Assembly (NCBI GenBank): GCA_001766905.1
Contig: MEKI01000071.1
Span: 13,784 to 57,719 of the forward strand
DNA length: 43,936 nt
Direction: 5' to 3'
Origin: Acidobacteria bacterium RBG_13_68_16
GTDB taxonomy: Bacteria; Acidobacteriota; Thermoanaerobaculia; Thermoanaerobaculales; Thermoanaerobaculaceae
Below the pieces are notes generated by a model. The model was not told the origin of the DNA, searched no databases, and saw only the letters and a list, made by a program, of their open reading frames with translations. Shown here piece after piece: positions 1 through 9,521 of this stretch (position 1 is its first letter; every line of letters begins with the position of its first letter). Both the position numbers and the translations under genes were made by a program.

Positions 1-246
1 GCGCCGCGGCCGCATGCGAACGCCGAGGGGCCCCGGCGCGGATCGAGCTGTCGGGTCGCGGGCGGAGGAGTGTGCGGCCGCAGCGGCTGGGGAGACGCAA
101 GGCCGCACCCAGGCCACCGGGGCACCGGCAAAACAAAAGCCTCACGCAGTGAAAGGAAGAAGAGCTAGCTCCAGGCCCGCGGGGCAAGAGAAAGCCACGC
201 AGTGGAAGAAGAAGGGGCCGCCGACCCTCCGGGTAAGCAAAGGACC

Positions 247-252
247 TAGAAT
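247..252 (+). promoter_or_regulatory. -10 element of dnaE (near-leaderless)
   Basis: The hexamer TAGAAT ends 8 nt before the dnaE ATG at 261, so transcription would begin at or just before the start codon. No convincing -35 is seen at 17 bp. The intervening AGGGGG could alternatively act as a Shine-Dalgarno element if transcription starts further upstream. The rest of 1-260 shows no recognisable gene. A lysine/arginine-rich reading frame runs through it but looks like composition, and the end of an upstream gene cannot be excluded. Confidence 0.4.
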
Positions 253-260
253 AGGGGGTC

Positions 261-3200
261 ATGCCAGAGCCGTTTGTTCACCTTCACCTCCACTCCCACT
301 ACTCGCTCCTGGATTCTGCCGTGAAGCTCGACGAGCTCATGCGCCAGGTGAACGAGCACGGCATGCCTGCGGTGGCCCTCACCGACCACGGCAGCCTCTT
401 CGGCGCGTACGAGTTCTACAGTGCCGCGCGCAAGGCCGGCATAAAGCCGGTGCTCGGGTGCGAGATGTACGTCGCGCCCGGCAGCCGCAAGGAGCGCACC
501 GGCAACCCCTACGGCTCGCGCAAGCCCTACCACCACCTCGTGCTGCTGGCGGAGAACCAGCGCGGCTGGGACAACCTGATGCACCTCGTGACCACCGCGT
601 ACCTCGACGGGTTCTACCACCGCCCTCGCATCGACAAGGAGCTGCTCGCAGCGCACGCCGACGGGCTCATCGGTCTCTCGGCCTGCCTTTCCGGGGAGGT
701 TTCAGCAAAGTTGCTGTCCGGCGACGAGAAGGGGGCGCAGCAGGCCGCCGAGGAGTACCGCGAGATCCTCGGGCCCGACGATTTCTTCCTCGAGGTGCAG
801 GAGCATGGCCTCCGAGACGAGCCGGTTGTACGGCAGGGGATTGAGCACCTGTCGCAGGCGACGGGAATCCCTGTCGTGGCCACCAACGATTGCCACTTCC
901 ACCGTCGCGAGGACGTCGAGGCGCACCGGGTTCTGATCGGGATCGGGCAGAACAAGACCCTCGCGGAGATGGCCCACGACTACGCGTACAACGACGAGTT
1001 CTATGTCAAGTCGCCCGCCGAGATGGCGCGGTTGTTCGGCGATCAACCCGAGGTCATGAGGCGCACGAGGGAAATCGCCGAGCGCTGCCACGTCACCTTC
1101 CCCGAGGGCGCGTTCTACCTGCCGCGGTACCCGGTCCCCGAGGGCAAGCTGCCAGACGACTACCTCGAGGATCTCGCGCGCGTGGGGCTGGAGCAGAGGC
1201 TTGCCGATGGTAGGAAGAGACGCATCCCCGAGGCGGAGTACCGCCCGCGCCTCGAGACGGAGCTCGCGATCATCCACTCGATGGGGTTCGAAGGGTACTT
1301 CCTGGTTGTGTGGGACTTCATCAAGTACGCGCGCGAGCACGGCATCCCCGTCGGACCGGGTCGCGGTAGCGCGGCCGGCTCGCTCGTGGCATACGCCCTG
1401 CGAATCACCGACATTGACCCGCTCGAGTACGACCTGCTGTTCGAGCGCTTCCTCAACCCCGACCGCATCTCAATGCCCGACATCGATATCGACTTCTGCC
1501 AGCGGCGACGGGATGAGGTCATCGGACACGTGCGCGCCGTCTACGGCGAGGAAAACGTCTCGCAGATCGCCACCTTCAACATCCTGCAGGCCCGCTCCTG
1601 CATCCGCGACGTGGGCCGCGTGCTCGGAATGTCGTTCGCCGAGACCGACCGCATCGCCAAGCTGGTACCTGACGGGTTCAACGTCACGCTGGAGAGCGCG
1701 CTGCGCGACTCGCCGCGCCTGGCCGAGGCCGTACAGGGCAGCGCGGACGTCACGCGCCTTTTCGAGATCGGGAGGCGACTCGAGGGCCTCGCCCGGCACT
1801 GCGGGATGCACGCTGCCGGAGTCGTGATCGCCCCGCGGCCGGTGCGCGAGATCGTGCCGCTCTACCGCACTTCCCGCGACGAGATAGTCACCCAGTTCGA
1901 CAAGGACGTGATCGAGAAGCTCGGCCTTCTCAAGATGGACTTCCTGGGTCTGAAGACCCTGACCGTGATCGACGACTGTCTTCACAGCCTGGAGGCGGCC
2001 GGGATTGCGGTGCCGGATTTCGGGCGCATGAGTTTCGACGACCCCAAGGTCTACGACCTGTTCTGCGCGGGGGACACGGACGGCATCTTCCAGTTCGAGT
2101 CCTCCGGGATGCGCGACCTGCTGCGCACGGTGCAGCCCCGCAAGTTCGAGGAGCTAGCGGCTCTTAACGCTCTGTACCGCCCCGGGCCGATGCAGTGGAC
2201 CGCCGAGTACGCGGACCGCAAGCACGGCCGGCAGCCGATCACCTACATCTTTCCGGAGCTGGAGGAGATCCTGGCCGAGACCTACGGGGTCATCGTGTAC
2301 CAGGAGCAGGTGATGCGCATTGCGGTGAAAATCGCCGGGTTCTCGATGGCCCGCGCCGACACGCTCCGCAAGGCAATGGGCAAGAAGATCAAGGAGCTCA
2401 TCGACGAGCAGGGGAACCACTTCATCGCGGGGGGCGTCGGCAAGGGCTACCCGAGGGAGAAGGTCGCGGCTCTCTGGCGGCAGATCGTACCGTTCGCACA
2501 GTACGGTTTCAACAAGTCGCACTCGGTCGCGTACGCCTACGTCGCCTACCAGACCGCATACCTCAAGGCCCACCAGCCTCTCTACTTCTGGGCCGCGATG
2601 CTCTCGAGCGAGGTGGCGAATACGGACAAGCTCGCGGCCTACGTGGCCATGCTCGCCGCGTCTCTGCTCAAGGTCCTGGGCCCCGACATCAACGCTTCGC
2701 AGCTCGCGTTCACCGTCGAAGGGAACGCCATCCGTGTCGGCCTAGCCGCCGTGAAGGGGGTAGGGGAGGGCGCCAGTCAGGCGATCGTCGACGCACGTGC
2801 GACGGCTGGGCGATTCAAGAGTGCCGCGCACCTGCTTCGCACGGTCGGCGAGCGGGCGATCAACCGAAAGGTCGTCGAGTGCCTCGTGCGGGCGGGGGCC
2901 TTCGACTCCATCCACCCTGACCGCAGCGTTCTGCTGGGGGGCATGGACAGGCTCGTGGATCAGGCGGCGCGCCAGAGGCAGGCGCTCGAGGTCGGCCAGG
3001 GTTTCCTTTTCGCGCTCGACGAGGAGGAGGAGGAGCCAACCGTCGCCGCGTCGGTCCCGGTCAGCACGGAGGAGACCCTACGCGGTGAGCGCGAGACCCT
3101 GGGCTTCTACCTCTCGGGCCACCCCCTCGACCGCTGGGCGCGAATCCTGAAGGAGCTGCGCGCGACGCCGGTGACTGGGCTCGCAGAGCTTGTGGTGAGC

Positions 3201-3734
3201 GGGGCCGACCGCGCCGTGGTCGGCGGCCTCATCACCGGGCTCAAGGTTCGGCCGATCAAGGAGGGCCGCAACCAGGGCCGCCGCATGGCCTCCTTTGCGC
3301 TCGAGGACCAGACCGGTGCCGTGCGGGTGGTCGCGTTCCCCGACGCGTACGAGCGTTACGAGAGGAGCCTGGTCGATGGCACCTCGGTGCTCGTCAGCGC
3401 CACGCTGCGGGCGAGTGACGCCGAACACGTCGAGCTCGCGCTGGAAGAGGCAACGCCTCTCGAGGGAATCGAGGCTCGCAAGGCGACCGCCCTGCGTGTG
3501 GAGCTGGACCTCGATCGCTTCGCCGAGAAGGAGGCGCTCGAGCAGCTGCAGGAGCTCTTCCTGCGCCACGAGGGTCGGATGCAGGTGCGGTTGAGGGTCG
3601 TGGGTGGAGAGTTCCAGGCCGAGATCGTCCCGAACCGCGTCCTCGGCGTCGACCCCGTGACGCTGGTGCCCGCCCTTACGGCCCTCCTCGGCCCTGGCAG
3701 GGTCGAGTACGTGTTCACCCCGAATGGGGGCTGA
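261..3734 (+). CDS. dnaE: DNA polymerase III subunit alpha
   Basis: Replicative DNA polymerase catalytic subunit (family C), 1157 aa, close to the length of the E. coli protein (1160). An N-terminal PHP domain starts at [10 protein letters not shown] (residues 8-17), followed by TDHGSLFG. The polymerase palm carries [10 protein letters not shown] near residue 365 and the catalytic carboxylates in PDIDIDF (D407, D409), with a third Asp in KMDFLGLKT near residue 560. Helix-hairpin-helix residues lie near 820-880, and an OB-fold near 990-1070 is marked by [18 protein letters not shown]. The ATG at 261 has AGGGGG a few bases upstream and a TAGAAT hexamer. It acts in the holoenzyme with the beta clamp. 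The next gene, rocD, follows after 86 bp and appears to have its own promoter. The gene looks complete; family assignment is secure. Confidence 0.98.
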   Translation: MPEPFVHLHLHSHYSLLDSAVKLDELMRQVNEHGMPAVALTDHGSLFGAYEFYSAARKAGIKPVLGCEMYVAPGSRKERTGNPYGSRKPYHHLVLLAENQRGWDNLMHLVTTAYLDGFYHRPRIDKELLAAHADGLIGLSACLSGEVSAKLLSGDEKGAQQAAEEYREILGPDDFFLEVQEHGLRDEPVVRQGIEHLSQATGIPVVATNDCHFHRREDVEAHRVLIGIGQNKTLAEMAHDYAYNDEFYVKSPAEMARLFGDQPEVMRRTREIAERCHVTFPEGAFYLPRYPVPEGKLPDDYLEDLARVGLEQRLADGRKRRIPEAEYRPRLETELAIIHSMGFEGYFLVVWDFIKYAREHGIPVGPGRGSAAGSLVAYALRITDIDPLEYDLLFERFLNPDRISMPDIDIDFCQRRRDEVIGHVRAVYGEENVSQIATFNILQARSCIRDVGRVLGMSFAETDRIAKLVPDGFNVTLESALRDSPRLAEAVQGSADVTRLFEIGRRLEGLARHCGMHAAGVVIAPRPVREIVPLYRTSRDEIVTQFDKDVIEKLGLLKMDFLGLKTLTVIDDCLHSLEAAGIAVPDFGRMSFDDPKVYDLFCAGDTDGIFQFESSGMRDLLRTVQPRKFEELAALNALYRPGPMQWTAEYADRKHGRQPITYIFPELEEILAETYGVIVYQEQVMRIAVKIAGFSMARADTLRKAMGKKIKELIDEQGNHFIAGGVGKGYPREKVAALWRQIVPFAQYGFNKSHSVAYAYVAYQTAYLKAHQPLYFWAAMLSSEVANTDKLAAYVAMLAASLLKVLGPDINASQLAFTVEGNAIRVGLAAVKGVGEGASQAIVDARATAGRFKSAAHLLRTVGERAINRKVVECLVRAGAFDSIHPDRSVLLGGMDRLVDQAARQRQALEVGQGFLFALDEEEEEPTVAASVPVSTEETLRGERETLGFYLSGHPLDRWARILKELRATPVTGLAELVVSGADRAVVGGLITGLKVRPIKEGRNQGRRMASFALEDQTGAVRVVAFPDAYERYERSLVDGTSVLVSATLRASDAEHVELALEEATPLEGIEARKATALRVELDLDRFAEKEALEQLQELFLRHEGRMQVRLRVVGGEFQAEIVPNRVLGVDPVTLVPALTALLGPGRVEYVFTPNGG

Positions 3735-3750
3735 GGCTCCGACGACGAGC

Positions 3751-3779
3751 TTGCGGCGTACGGCGCAATCGCGTAGCCT
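3751..3779 (+). promoter_or_regulatory. Sigma-70-type promoter of rocD
   Basis: TTGCGG (3751-3756), a 17-bp spacer and TAGCCT (3774-3779) lie in the dnaE-rocD gap. The predicted start near 3786 leaves a leader of about 35 nt carrying a GGAGG ribosome site at 3810-3814. This is one of the few genes here with a normal leader plus Shine-Dalgarno arrangement. Confidence 0.5.
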
Positions 3780-3820
3780 TGGTCTCTCGCGGCACTCCCG
3801 CGGGGCCTCGGAGGCGAATC

Positions 3821-5032
3821 ATGAGCACAACCGCGGCGACGAGCGCCGAATTCGTTCGGCTCGAGGAGACGTACGGCGCCCACAACTACCACCCCCTGGA
3901 TGTGGTGATAAGCCGCGCGCGGGGCGTGTGGGTGTGGGACGTGGAGGGAAACAAGTACCTCGACTTCCTGGCTGCTTACTCGGCGATGAACCAGGGACAC
4001 TGCCATCCCAGGATCGTGGCGGCTCTCAAAGAACAGGCGGAGCGCCTGACCCTGACATCACGTGCCTTCCGCAACGATCAACTCGGGCCGTTGTGCGCCG
4101 AGCTCTGCGAGCTCACGGGCTTCTCCCGCTTCCTGCCCATGAACACCGGGGCGGAGGCCGTGGAGACCGCGATCAAGGCGGCGCGCAAATGGGCCCACAC
4201 CGTGAAGGGCGTGCCAGACGACAGAGGCGAGATCCTGGTCTTCGAGGGGAACTTCCACGGCCGCACGACCACGATTGTCGGCTTCTCCTCGGAGGAGCAG
4301 TACCGAGCGGGGTTCGGGCCTTTCACGCCGGGCTTCAGGCTCTTGCCGTACGGCAACGCGGAGGCGGTTGAGAGCGCGATCACGCGCGAGACGGTGGCGA
4401 TCCTGGTGGAGCCGATCCAGGGGGAGAACGGGATCGTGGTGCCGCCGGCGGGCTACATGCGCCGACTGCGCGAGGTCGCCTCCGCGAACCGGGTGCTGCT
4501 GATCCTCGACGAGATCCAGTCCGGGCTCGGCCGTACCGGCAAGCTGTTCTGCTACGAGCACGAGGGGATTAGGCCCGACATCGTCGTGATCGGCAAGGCA
4601 CTTGGGGGCGGCTGCGTGCCCGTATCGGGAATCCTGGCCGACGACGAGGTGATGGGGGTGTTCAAGCCCGGCGACCACGGCTCGACGTTTGGCGGCAGCC
4701 CGCTGGCGTGCGCTGTGGCGCACGCGGCGCTCCGGGCCCTGGTGGAGGAGGGGATGATCGCGAACTCGGCGCGGCTGGGGGAATACTTCATCCAGCGCCT
4801 CCGAGCCATGAAATCCGCCAACATCAAGGAAGTGCGCGGGAAGGGGCTGTGGATCGGCGTGGAGCTCGCTCCGGAGGCCGGAGGGGCGCGACGGTTCTGC
4901 GAGGCGCTCCAGAGGCAGGGGCTGTTGTGCAAGGAGACGCACGTCAACACGATACGGTTCGCCCCACCGCTCGTGATCACCCGAGAGGAGATCGACTGGG
5001 CCTTGGAGCGAATCGTTAACGTATTGACCTAG
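3821..5032 (+). CDS. rocD: Ornithine--oxo-acid aminotransferase
   Basis: Class III PLP-dependent aminotransferase of 403 aa, the usual length of ornithine delta-aminotransferase. The family converts ornithine and a 2-oxo acid (typically 2-oxoglutarate) to glutamate-5-semialdehyde and glutamate, linking arginine and proline metabolism. Visible motifs are [13 protein letters not shown] at the N-terminus, [17 protein letters not shown], the cofactor-binding [15 protein letters not shown], and the Schiff-base lysine in [16 protein letters not shown], followed by [15 protein letters not shown]. The ATG at 3821 is chosen over an upstream in-frame start at 3779 because GGAGG sits 6 nt before it and similarity begins there. 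The gene is downstream of dnaE with a plausible own promoter and ends before a strong hairpin. Acetylornithine transaminase is the main alternative, but the [10 protein letters not shown] motif favours RocD. Confidence 0.92.
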   Translation: MSTTAATSAEFVRLEETYGAHNYHPLDVVISRARGVWVWDVEGNKYLDFLAAYSAMNQGHCHPRIVAALKEQAERLTLTSRAFRNDQLGPLCAELCELTGFSRFLPMNTGAEAVETAIKAARKWAHTVKGVPDDRGEILVFEGNFHGRTTTIVGFSSEEQYRAGFGPFTPGFRLLPYGNAEAVESAITRETVAILVEPIQGENGIVVPPAGYMRRLREVASANRVLLILDEIQSGLGRTGKLFCYEHEGIRPDIVVIGKALGGGCVPVSGILADDEVMGVFKPGDHGSTFGGSPLACAVAHAALRALVEEGMIANSARLGEYFIQRLRAMKSANIKEVRGKGLWIGVELAPEAGGARRFCEALQRQGLLCKETHVNTIRFAPPLVITREEIDWALERIVNVLT

Positions 5033-5051
5033 AATGGATTAGCAACTATCC

Positions 5052-5082
5052 GACGCCCCGGTGCAGTGCGCGCCGGGGCGTC
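5052..5082. terminator. Hairpin between convergent rocD and lptFG
   Basis: A perfect 10-bp inverted repeat, GACGCCCCGG (5052-5061) and CCGGGGCGTC (5073-5082), flanks an 11-nt loop 20 bp after the rocD stop. A second perfect palindrome, GTCGGCGCGCCGAC, is at 5106-5119. The two genes converge here, so a bidirectional terminator is likely. No T-run follows, so intrinsic termination is not assured. Confidence 0.6.
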
Positions 5083-5135
5083 GCTCGCTCCATTGTCTGC
5101 ACGCTGTCGGCGCGCCGACGTCGCGGCCCGGTTCG

Positions 5136-7505
5136 CTACGTCCGAAGCGTGGTGTGACGGTTGATCGCCAGCAGGCCGAACACCACCGCCGGCGTCCAGG
5201 CCGCGAGCACAGGCGTTACCAGGGAGGCCTCGCCGAGCCTGGTGATGAACGCCATGAGCCCGAAGTAGGCCATCCCGAGCACCAGGGCGAGGGCGATCCC
5301 TCCCACGGCACCCCGACCCCCGGCGCGGAAGGCGAAGGGGAGCGAGAGCCACGCCAGCAGCACCACTCCCAGGGGGTAGGCGAGCTTTTGGTGGAGTTGC
5401 ACCGTGAGCCTGTCCACGCGATAGCCGGCGGCGCGGAGCGTGGTGATGTAATCCTTGAGCTCCCCGAAGCTCATCTGCTGCGGCCTGCGGTACTCGCGCC
5501 CGAAGTAGTCCGGGGGTACAGGGAGAGGGAGGTCCACCGGGGCCCTGTGGCGGATGAACTCCGGCATAGCGTCGGCCATGAACGTGCGCGACCAAGCGTC
5601 CTCCGCAACCCAGCTACCACCTTTGTAGGAGGCGCGCCTGGCCATAAAGCGCGTTCTCAGGTTGAAGCGGGCGTCGAACACGTACACCGAGGGACGGACG
5701 AGGGTGCTGGTGTCGGGGTCGAACTCGAGGAAGTTCACCAGAGTCCGACCATCGGGGAGGAAGACGAACGGGCGGTCGGTCGCGCGGTAGGAACGGGCCA
5801 CCTTGCGCCCCTTGATCACGTCCTCGAGCTTTTGTTTCGAACGCTCCGCACGCTGGGTGACGTAGTCGTCGAGGAAAAAGAGTCCGGCCCCGGTCGCGAG
5901 ACCCAGGAGAAGTAGAGGCAGGGCAACACGACTCAATGAGATTCCCGCGGCCTTGAACGCGGTCGTCTCGTTGTGGCGCTTGAGCACGGTCGCGGTGGCG
6001 AGGAAGGCGATCAGAAAGGCGAGGGGCAGGGTGTCGTGGACGATCTGTGGCACCGAGAAGGCGTAGTACAGGACCACTACGACCAGAGGCACCGCGTTCC
6101 TTCGAATGTCCTCCAGGTTCTCCGAGAGGTTGACGACGACCCAGAGGGCGCAGACCGCCATCACCACCAGCACGAAGAACGCGATGCACTGCCGCAGCAC
6201 GTGGCGGTCCAGGACGCCGATTGTGAGGGGTAGGCGAGGCGGCTCGCCGTTCGCCGTGTCCGGGGCGTGGTCACGGCTGCCGAGGAATCTCGCGAACCCG
6301 GACGCGAGGAAGCCGTAGGCCTGCGCCGCGGCACGGGCAACGCCACGGAGGAACCGGGGCCACCTGACGACGCCGCCCTCGCCCTTGACGGCCCGGGAAG
6401 CACGACGGAAGAGGTCCGCGGCCAACGCGAGCAGGACCAGATTTGGCAGCCACACTCCTAAGGCCGCCGGAACCTTGCCGGTCGTGGCGAACAGCTCGCC
6501 GTTGTTGAGGAGCACGTAGTACAGCACCACGAGACCGACCGAGAACGTGAGACCGAAGCCCCTGCCGCCGCGCCGGTTTCGGGCTCCGAGCGGGAAACCG
6601 ACCAGGGCGAAAGCGATGGCCGCCGCAGGGATGGCCACTCGTTTGTGGAGCTCGACCAGGACCTCCCGGGTCTCCTCGGTCTTCGGCCCCTGTGCACCCC
6701 GGACACGCGCGAGGAGCTCGCCCGTGCCCGTCTCGCGCACGCCCAGCCTTCTGTGCTCGCCGCGGTCGGTCGGCGGCTGCTTGAGCCGGATCTTCAGCTC
6801 GTTGTTGTCGTTCTTGCGGTAAGAGTCGGGCGCGTTGGGGCGGAGCAGGTGGGTGGTGGTGTCCTGGAGGTTGAGCCACGCCGTGCCGTCCCTCGGGTCG
6901 ATGACGAGGTCGCCGCTGTCGGCGGTGACGAGGCTCTCCTGCATGGGATCGGTGGCGTCGAAGAGCAACACGCCGTGCCAGCGCCCCGTTCCGCGGTCGA
7001 TCTTGTCCACGAACAGGAGCTGTCCCGGGAAGTCCTCGGCAAAGACACGCTGTTCGACGGCGGCGCTCGCCGCGGAGAGGGCAATGCGGCGCGTTGTCTC
7101 GGAGAGCTTTGCGTTGGACCGCGGCATGACCACCAGCATCAGGAACATGTCGAGCACGCAGACCAGACCGGCCGCCACCACGAGCGGGCGCGCCGCCCGG
7201 TGAAGAGGCACGCCCGACGCCTGCATCGCCACCAGCTCCGAGTCCGCGGCCAGCCTGGAGGCGGTCATGAGCACGGCGAAGAGCGTTCCAATGGGCAGCG
7301 TAAGGGCCAGAATGTTCGGCACCCCGAGCAGGAGGAGCTGAAGCCCTGTGAGGACGGGCACGTCGTGGGAGATGAAGAGGTCGGCCAGCACGAAGAGCGC
7401 CCTGATGAGGAGCAGGAACGTCGTGACGCCCACGGCCAGCAGGAGCGAGGGGACCATCTCCAGGAGGAGCGCCCGGTTGATTACGAAGCGGTGCCGCCAG
7501 CCCAT
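5136..7505 (-). CDS. LptF-LptG fused LPS export permease
   Basis: Two complete YjgP/YjgQ (LptF/LptG) permease units in one 789-aa polypeptide. The first unit (about residues 1-380) has three N-terminal membrane segments (RFVINRALLLEMVPSLLLAV and following), a periplasmic beta region, then VAIPAAAIAFALVGFPLGAR and two more segments. A cytoplasmic linker of about 60 residues follows. The second unit begins at IGVLDRHVLRQCIAFFVLVV and repeats the pattern, ending with KLAYPLGVVLLAWLSLPFAF and further segments. The paired units would form the transmembrane half of the LptB2FG exporter, which extracts LPS from the inner membrane. LptB and fused LptC-LptA lie 12 kb away on the same strand. The ATG at 7505 is chosen over an upstream frame start at 7622 because similarity begins there and TACTAT lies 8 nt upstream. 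Usually LptF and LptG are separate genes. Confidence 0.9.
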   Translation of the reverse strand: MGWRHRFVINRALLLEMVPSLLLAVGVTTFLLLIRALFVLADLFISHDVPVLTGLQLLLLGVPNILALTLPIGTLFAVLMTASRLAADSELVAMQASGVPLHRAARPLVVAAGLVCVLDMFLMLVVMPRSNAKLSETTRRIALSAASAAVEQRVFAEDFPGQLLFVDKIDRGTGRWHGVLLFDATDPMQESLVTADSGDLVIDPRDGTAWLNLQDTTTHLLRPNAPDSYRKNDNNELKIRLKQPPTDRGEHRRLGVRETGTGELLARVRGAQGPKTEETREVLVELHKRVAIPAAAIAFALVGFPLGARNRRGGRGFGLTFSVGLVVLYYVLLNNGELFATTGKVPAALGVWLPNLVLLALAADLFRRASRAVKGEGGVVRWPRFLRGVARAAAQAYGFLASGFARFLGSRDHAPDTANGEPPRLPLTIGVLDRHVLRQCIAFFVLVVMAVCALWVVVNLSENLEDIRRNAVPLVVVVLYYAFSVPQIVHDTLPLAFLIAFLATATVLKRHNETTAFKAAGISLSRVALPLLLLGLATGAGLFFLDDYVTQRAERSKQKLEDVIKGRKVARSYRATDRPFVFLPDGRTLVNFLEFDPDTSTLVRPSVYVFDARFNLRTRFMARRASYKGGSWVAEDAWSRTFMADAMPEFIRHRAPVDLPLPVPPDYFGREYRRPQQMSFGELKDYITTLRAAGYRVDRLTVQLHQKLAYPLGVVLLAWLSLPFAFRAGGRGAVGGIALALVLGMAYFGLMAFITRLGEASLVTPVLAAWTPAVVFGLLAINRHTTLRT

Positions 7506-7513
7506 CACAACGG

Positions 7514-7519
7514 ATAGTA
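7514..7519 (-). promoter_or_regulatory. -10 element of lptFG (near-leaderless)
   Basis: TACTAT on the minus strand ends 8 nt before the ATG at 7505. TGGCAT, a poor -35, lies 17 bp further upstream. No Shine-Dalgarno sequence is visible between the hexamer and the start. Confidence 0.4.
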
Positions 7520-7639
7520 CGGAAAGGGGGGGCCTTATGCCACGGCGCGCCGTCGCCGCCCGAGGGCTGGTGGCAGGGGTCGATTTCAACAGGGGTTTCC
7601 ACAGGGCAGCGCGATTCCACACGCCGCGGGTCCCTGGTA

Positions 7640-7667
7640 ATGTCCGATAAGATATATTATGTTAAAT
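7640..7667 (+). other. dif: dif-like XerC/XerD recombination site
   Basis: A 28-bp site with the dif layout: left arm ATGTCCGATAA (7640-7650), central hexanucleotide GATATA (7651-7656), right arm TTATGTTAAAT (7657-7667). The right (XerD) arm is identical to the E. coli dif right arm as known from the literature. The left arm keeps the inner ATAA, and in total 20 of 28 positions match E. coli dif. It is a striking AT-rich island in GC-rich DNA, placed between lptFG and parB. The rest of 7623-7765 holds no gene, only a weak GCTTC/GAAGC hairpin (7746-7758) just past the parB stop. Gene strands flip around the site as expected at a replication terminus. Confidence 0.85.
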
Positions 7668-7765
7668 AGGCTGCACGTTTTGGCCCACCCTGAGCCAGGC
7701 AAGCCCTTGTTCGCCGACCTGGCGGGGGCCGTTCCCTGCCTCAAGGCTTCTGGGAAGCGGTGCTC

Positions 7766-8704
7766 CTAGTCCTTGGGTTTGACGCGGCGTTCGGTGTGCG
7801 GCGGCGCCGCCAGGCGCTCGTCGAGGTCGCCTGCCCTGAGTTGCTCGAGAAGCGTCTCGAGGGTGGCGATGACCTCGTCCTTGGAAACCCCTGGTTGGCG
7901 GATCGTGAGGGAAAGCCGTACCGGCGAGTTGGGCGTCGTGCGGAGGCGGATCTGCAGCGGGCGAAAGCGACCGTGTGCCAAGTCATCGTCGGTCTCGGGG
8001 CTGGCCCCTTGGCGGGCGTCGCCGGCTCCGGCCGAGGCGGCGCTGGCACGCGCGGCTGCGCGGTCCAGGTTCTGCTCGGCGATCTCCTGAACGAGTCGCT
8101 CCATCTCCTCGATGCTGGAGGCTCGTGCAATCAGCAGGAGCATCGATTTCGCCGTGATGTCGGCGTGCCGACACAGGTCCTGGATCGCAGGCGGGATTGC
8201 GAGGAGCTTGAGGGATTCGGTCACGGTCGTTCGGGACTTCCCGATCGCGGTGGCGACCTGTTCATGGGTGTACCTGTACTTCTCGACCAGGGAGCGGTAG
8301 CCCTCCGCCTCCTCGAACGCCGAGAGGTCCTTGCGCTGGAGGTTCTCGACGAGGGCGAGCTCCAAGGCTTCGCGGTCCGTGGCGGCCATCTCGACGCACG
8401 GCACTTCCTCGAGCCCGGCCTCGACGGCGGCGTGGAATCGGCGTTCGCCGGCGATGAGCTGGTACTTCTTGGCCCCAGGAACGGCGCGCACCAGCAGGGG
8501 CTCGAGCACCCCGCGCGCGCGGATCGAGGCGGTGAGCTCGGTCAGATCCCCGAGGTTGGACCTTGGCTGTTCGCGGCTGGTCTCGATCTGGCCGACCGGA
8601 ATCATTAACCCGACCGCGGTAATCGCGTTGTTCGCGAGCTCGTCGACGAAATGGCGGTCGTGACGCATCTTGCGAAACTCCGGCAAACCTTTGCGGCTAG
8701 ACAC
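7766..8704 (-). CDS. parB: ParB/Spo0J chromosome partitioning protein
   Basis: ParB-family CTPase/DNA-binding partition protein, 312 aa. The ParB N-terminal domain carries the CTP-binding GERRFHAA box (residues 87-94) and ENLQRKDLSAFEEA (120-133). A helix-turn-helix follows at YTHEQVATAIGKSRTTVTES (145-164), and the C-terminal dimerisation region ends in a basic tail. The family nucleates on parS, spreads, and stimulates ParA. The start is taken as the GTG at 8704, which overlaps the parA stop by 8 bp. The resulting N-terminus (SSRKGLPEFRKMRHDRHFV) fits ParB proteins that begin with a KGLP...MRHD stretch. No parS-like 16-mer (two GTTTCAC half-sites around CACGTG) was noticed in the window. 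The gene ends about 100 bp from the dif-like site. Confidence 0.93.
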   Translation of the reverse strand: MSSRKGLPEFRKMRHDRHFVDELANNAITAVGLMIPVGQIETSREQPRSNLGDLTELTASIRARGVLEPLLVRAVPGAKKYQLIAGERRFHAAVEAGLEEVPCVEMAATDREALELALVENLQRKDLSAFEEAEGYRSLVEKYRYTHEQVATAIGKSRTTVTESLKLLAIPPAIQDLCRHADITAKSMLLLIARASSIEEMERLVQEIAEQNLDRAAARASAASAGAGDARQGASPETDDDLAHGRFRPLQIRLRTTPNSPVRLSLTIRQPGVSKDEVIATLETLLEQLRAGDLDERLAAPPHTERRVKPKD

Positions 8705-9449
8705 GTTCCATGACCTCCTCGCAGAGCGCGTAGTACTCGATGGCGCCGCTCGACTGCGGTGCATGTTCGAAGATCGAGGCCCGATACGCCGGGCTCTCCT
8801 CGAGCCGCACCGAGCGGGTCACGGCGGTGCGGAAGACCTTGTCTCCGAAGACCTGAGTGATCTGAGCGTGGATGTCGCGCGCCAGCACCGTTCGCTTGTC
8901 GTGCAGGGTGATCAGCACGCCCAGGATCTGCAGGTCGGGGTTGGCGCGCACCTTGATCTTCTCCATCGTCTCAAGGAGATCGTCGGTGCCCTCCAGGGCG
9001 AAGTACGACGATTGGATCGGTATCAGCAGGTGGGTGCACGCCACCATCGCATTGACTGTGATCAGCCCGAGCGTGGGCGGCGTGTCCACGATGATGTACT
9101 CGTACTTGGGGATGACCTCCTGAATGCGGTCCTTGAGGCGGAAGTGGGCATCCAACTCCCCTACCATCGACGTCTCCAGCTTCGCCAGAGCGATGCGGGC
9201 GGGCGCCAGGTCGAGGTTCGCGACCTGGGTCGGGACGATCACCTCGGTGATCGGGACGTGCTCCACCATGACCTCGTACATCGACCGCGCTAACGTGTGT
9301 TGGTCAACGAACGACATCGTGGTGTTGCACTGTGGGTCCAGATCCACGAGCAACGTGCGGACCCCCTTGAGCGCCAGAGCCGCGGCGAGGTTGATTGCCG
9401 TCGTGGTCTTGCCCACCCCACCTTTTTGATTGGCGATGGTGATGATCAA
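8697..9449 (-). CDS. parA: ParA/Soj chromosome partitioning ATPase
   Basis: Deviant Walker-type ParA ATPase, 250 aa. It partners ParB in moving origin-proximal parS complexes. The sequence opens directly with the deviant Walker A motif KGGVGKTT (residues 9-16, signature lysine K9), followed by LLVDLDPQCN (Walker A' region), IIVDTPPTLG (Walker B) and LIPIQSSYFALEG. The short N-terminus without an HTH domain is chromosomal Soj type rather than plasmid type Ia. The start must be the TTG at 9449, because an in-frame stop lies about 24 nt upstream with no ATG or GTG between. GGGGGG lies just upstream. A strong promoter is at 9488-9517. parB overlaps its 3' end, so the two are coupled. In most chromosomes parAB sits near the origin. 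Confidence 0.96.
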   Translation of the reverse strand: MIITIANQKGGVGKTTTAINLAAALALKGVRTLLVDLDPQCNTTMSFVDQHTLARSMYEVMVEHVPITEVIVPTQVANLDLAPARIALAKLETSMVGELDAHFRLKDRIQEVIPKYEYIIVDTPPTLGLITVNAMVACTHLLIPIQSSYFALEGTDDLLETMEKIKVRANPDLQILGVLITLHDKRTVLARDIHAQITQVFGDKVFRTAVTRSVRLEESPAYRASIFEHAPQSSGAIEYYALCEEVMERV

Positions 9450-9487
9450 CGTGCCCCCCGCGACTTCCCACGACTAGCAACCCTGGC

Positions 9488-9517
9488 ACTGTAACGAGAC
9501 CGGCGAAACGATGTCAA
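9488..9517 (-). promoter_or_regulatory. Sigma-70-type promoter of parAB
   Basis: Minus strand: a consensus -35 TTGACA (9512-9517), an 18-bp spacer and TACAGT (9488-9493), with an A/T-rich stretch just upstream of the -35. This is among the best promoters in the window. The transcript would start near 9481 and leave a leader of about 30 nt before the TTG start. Confidence 0.65.
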
Positions 9518-9521
9518 CTAT

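Noticed and set aside
14-844. Long plus-strand frame covering the upstream region and the start of dnaE
   Set aside because: It overlaps dnaE in another frame, is Arg/Ala-rich and shows no motif; it is a GC-rich shadow frame.
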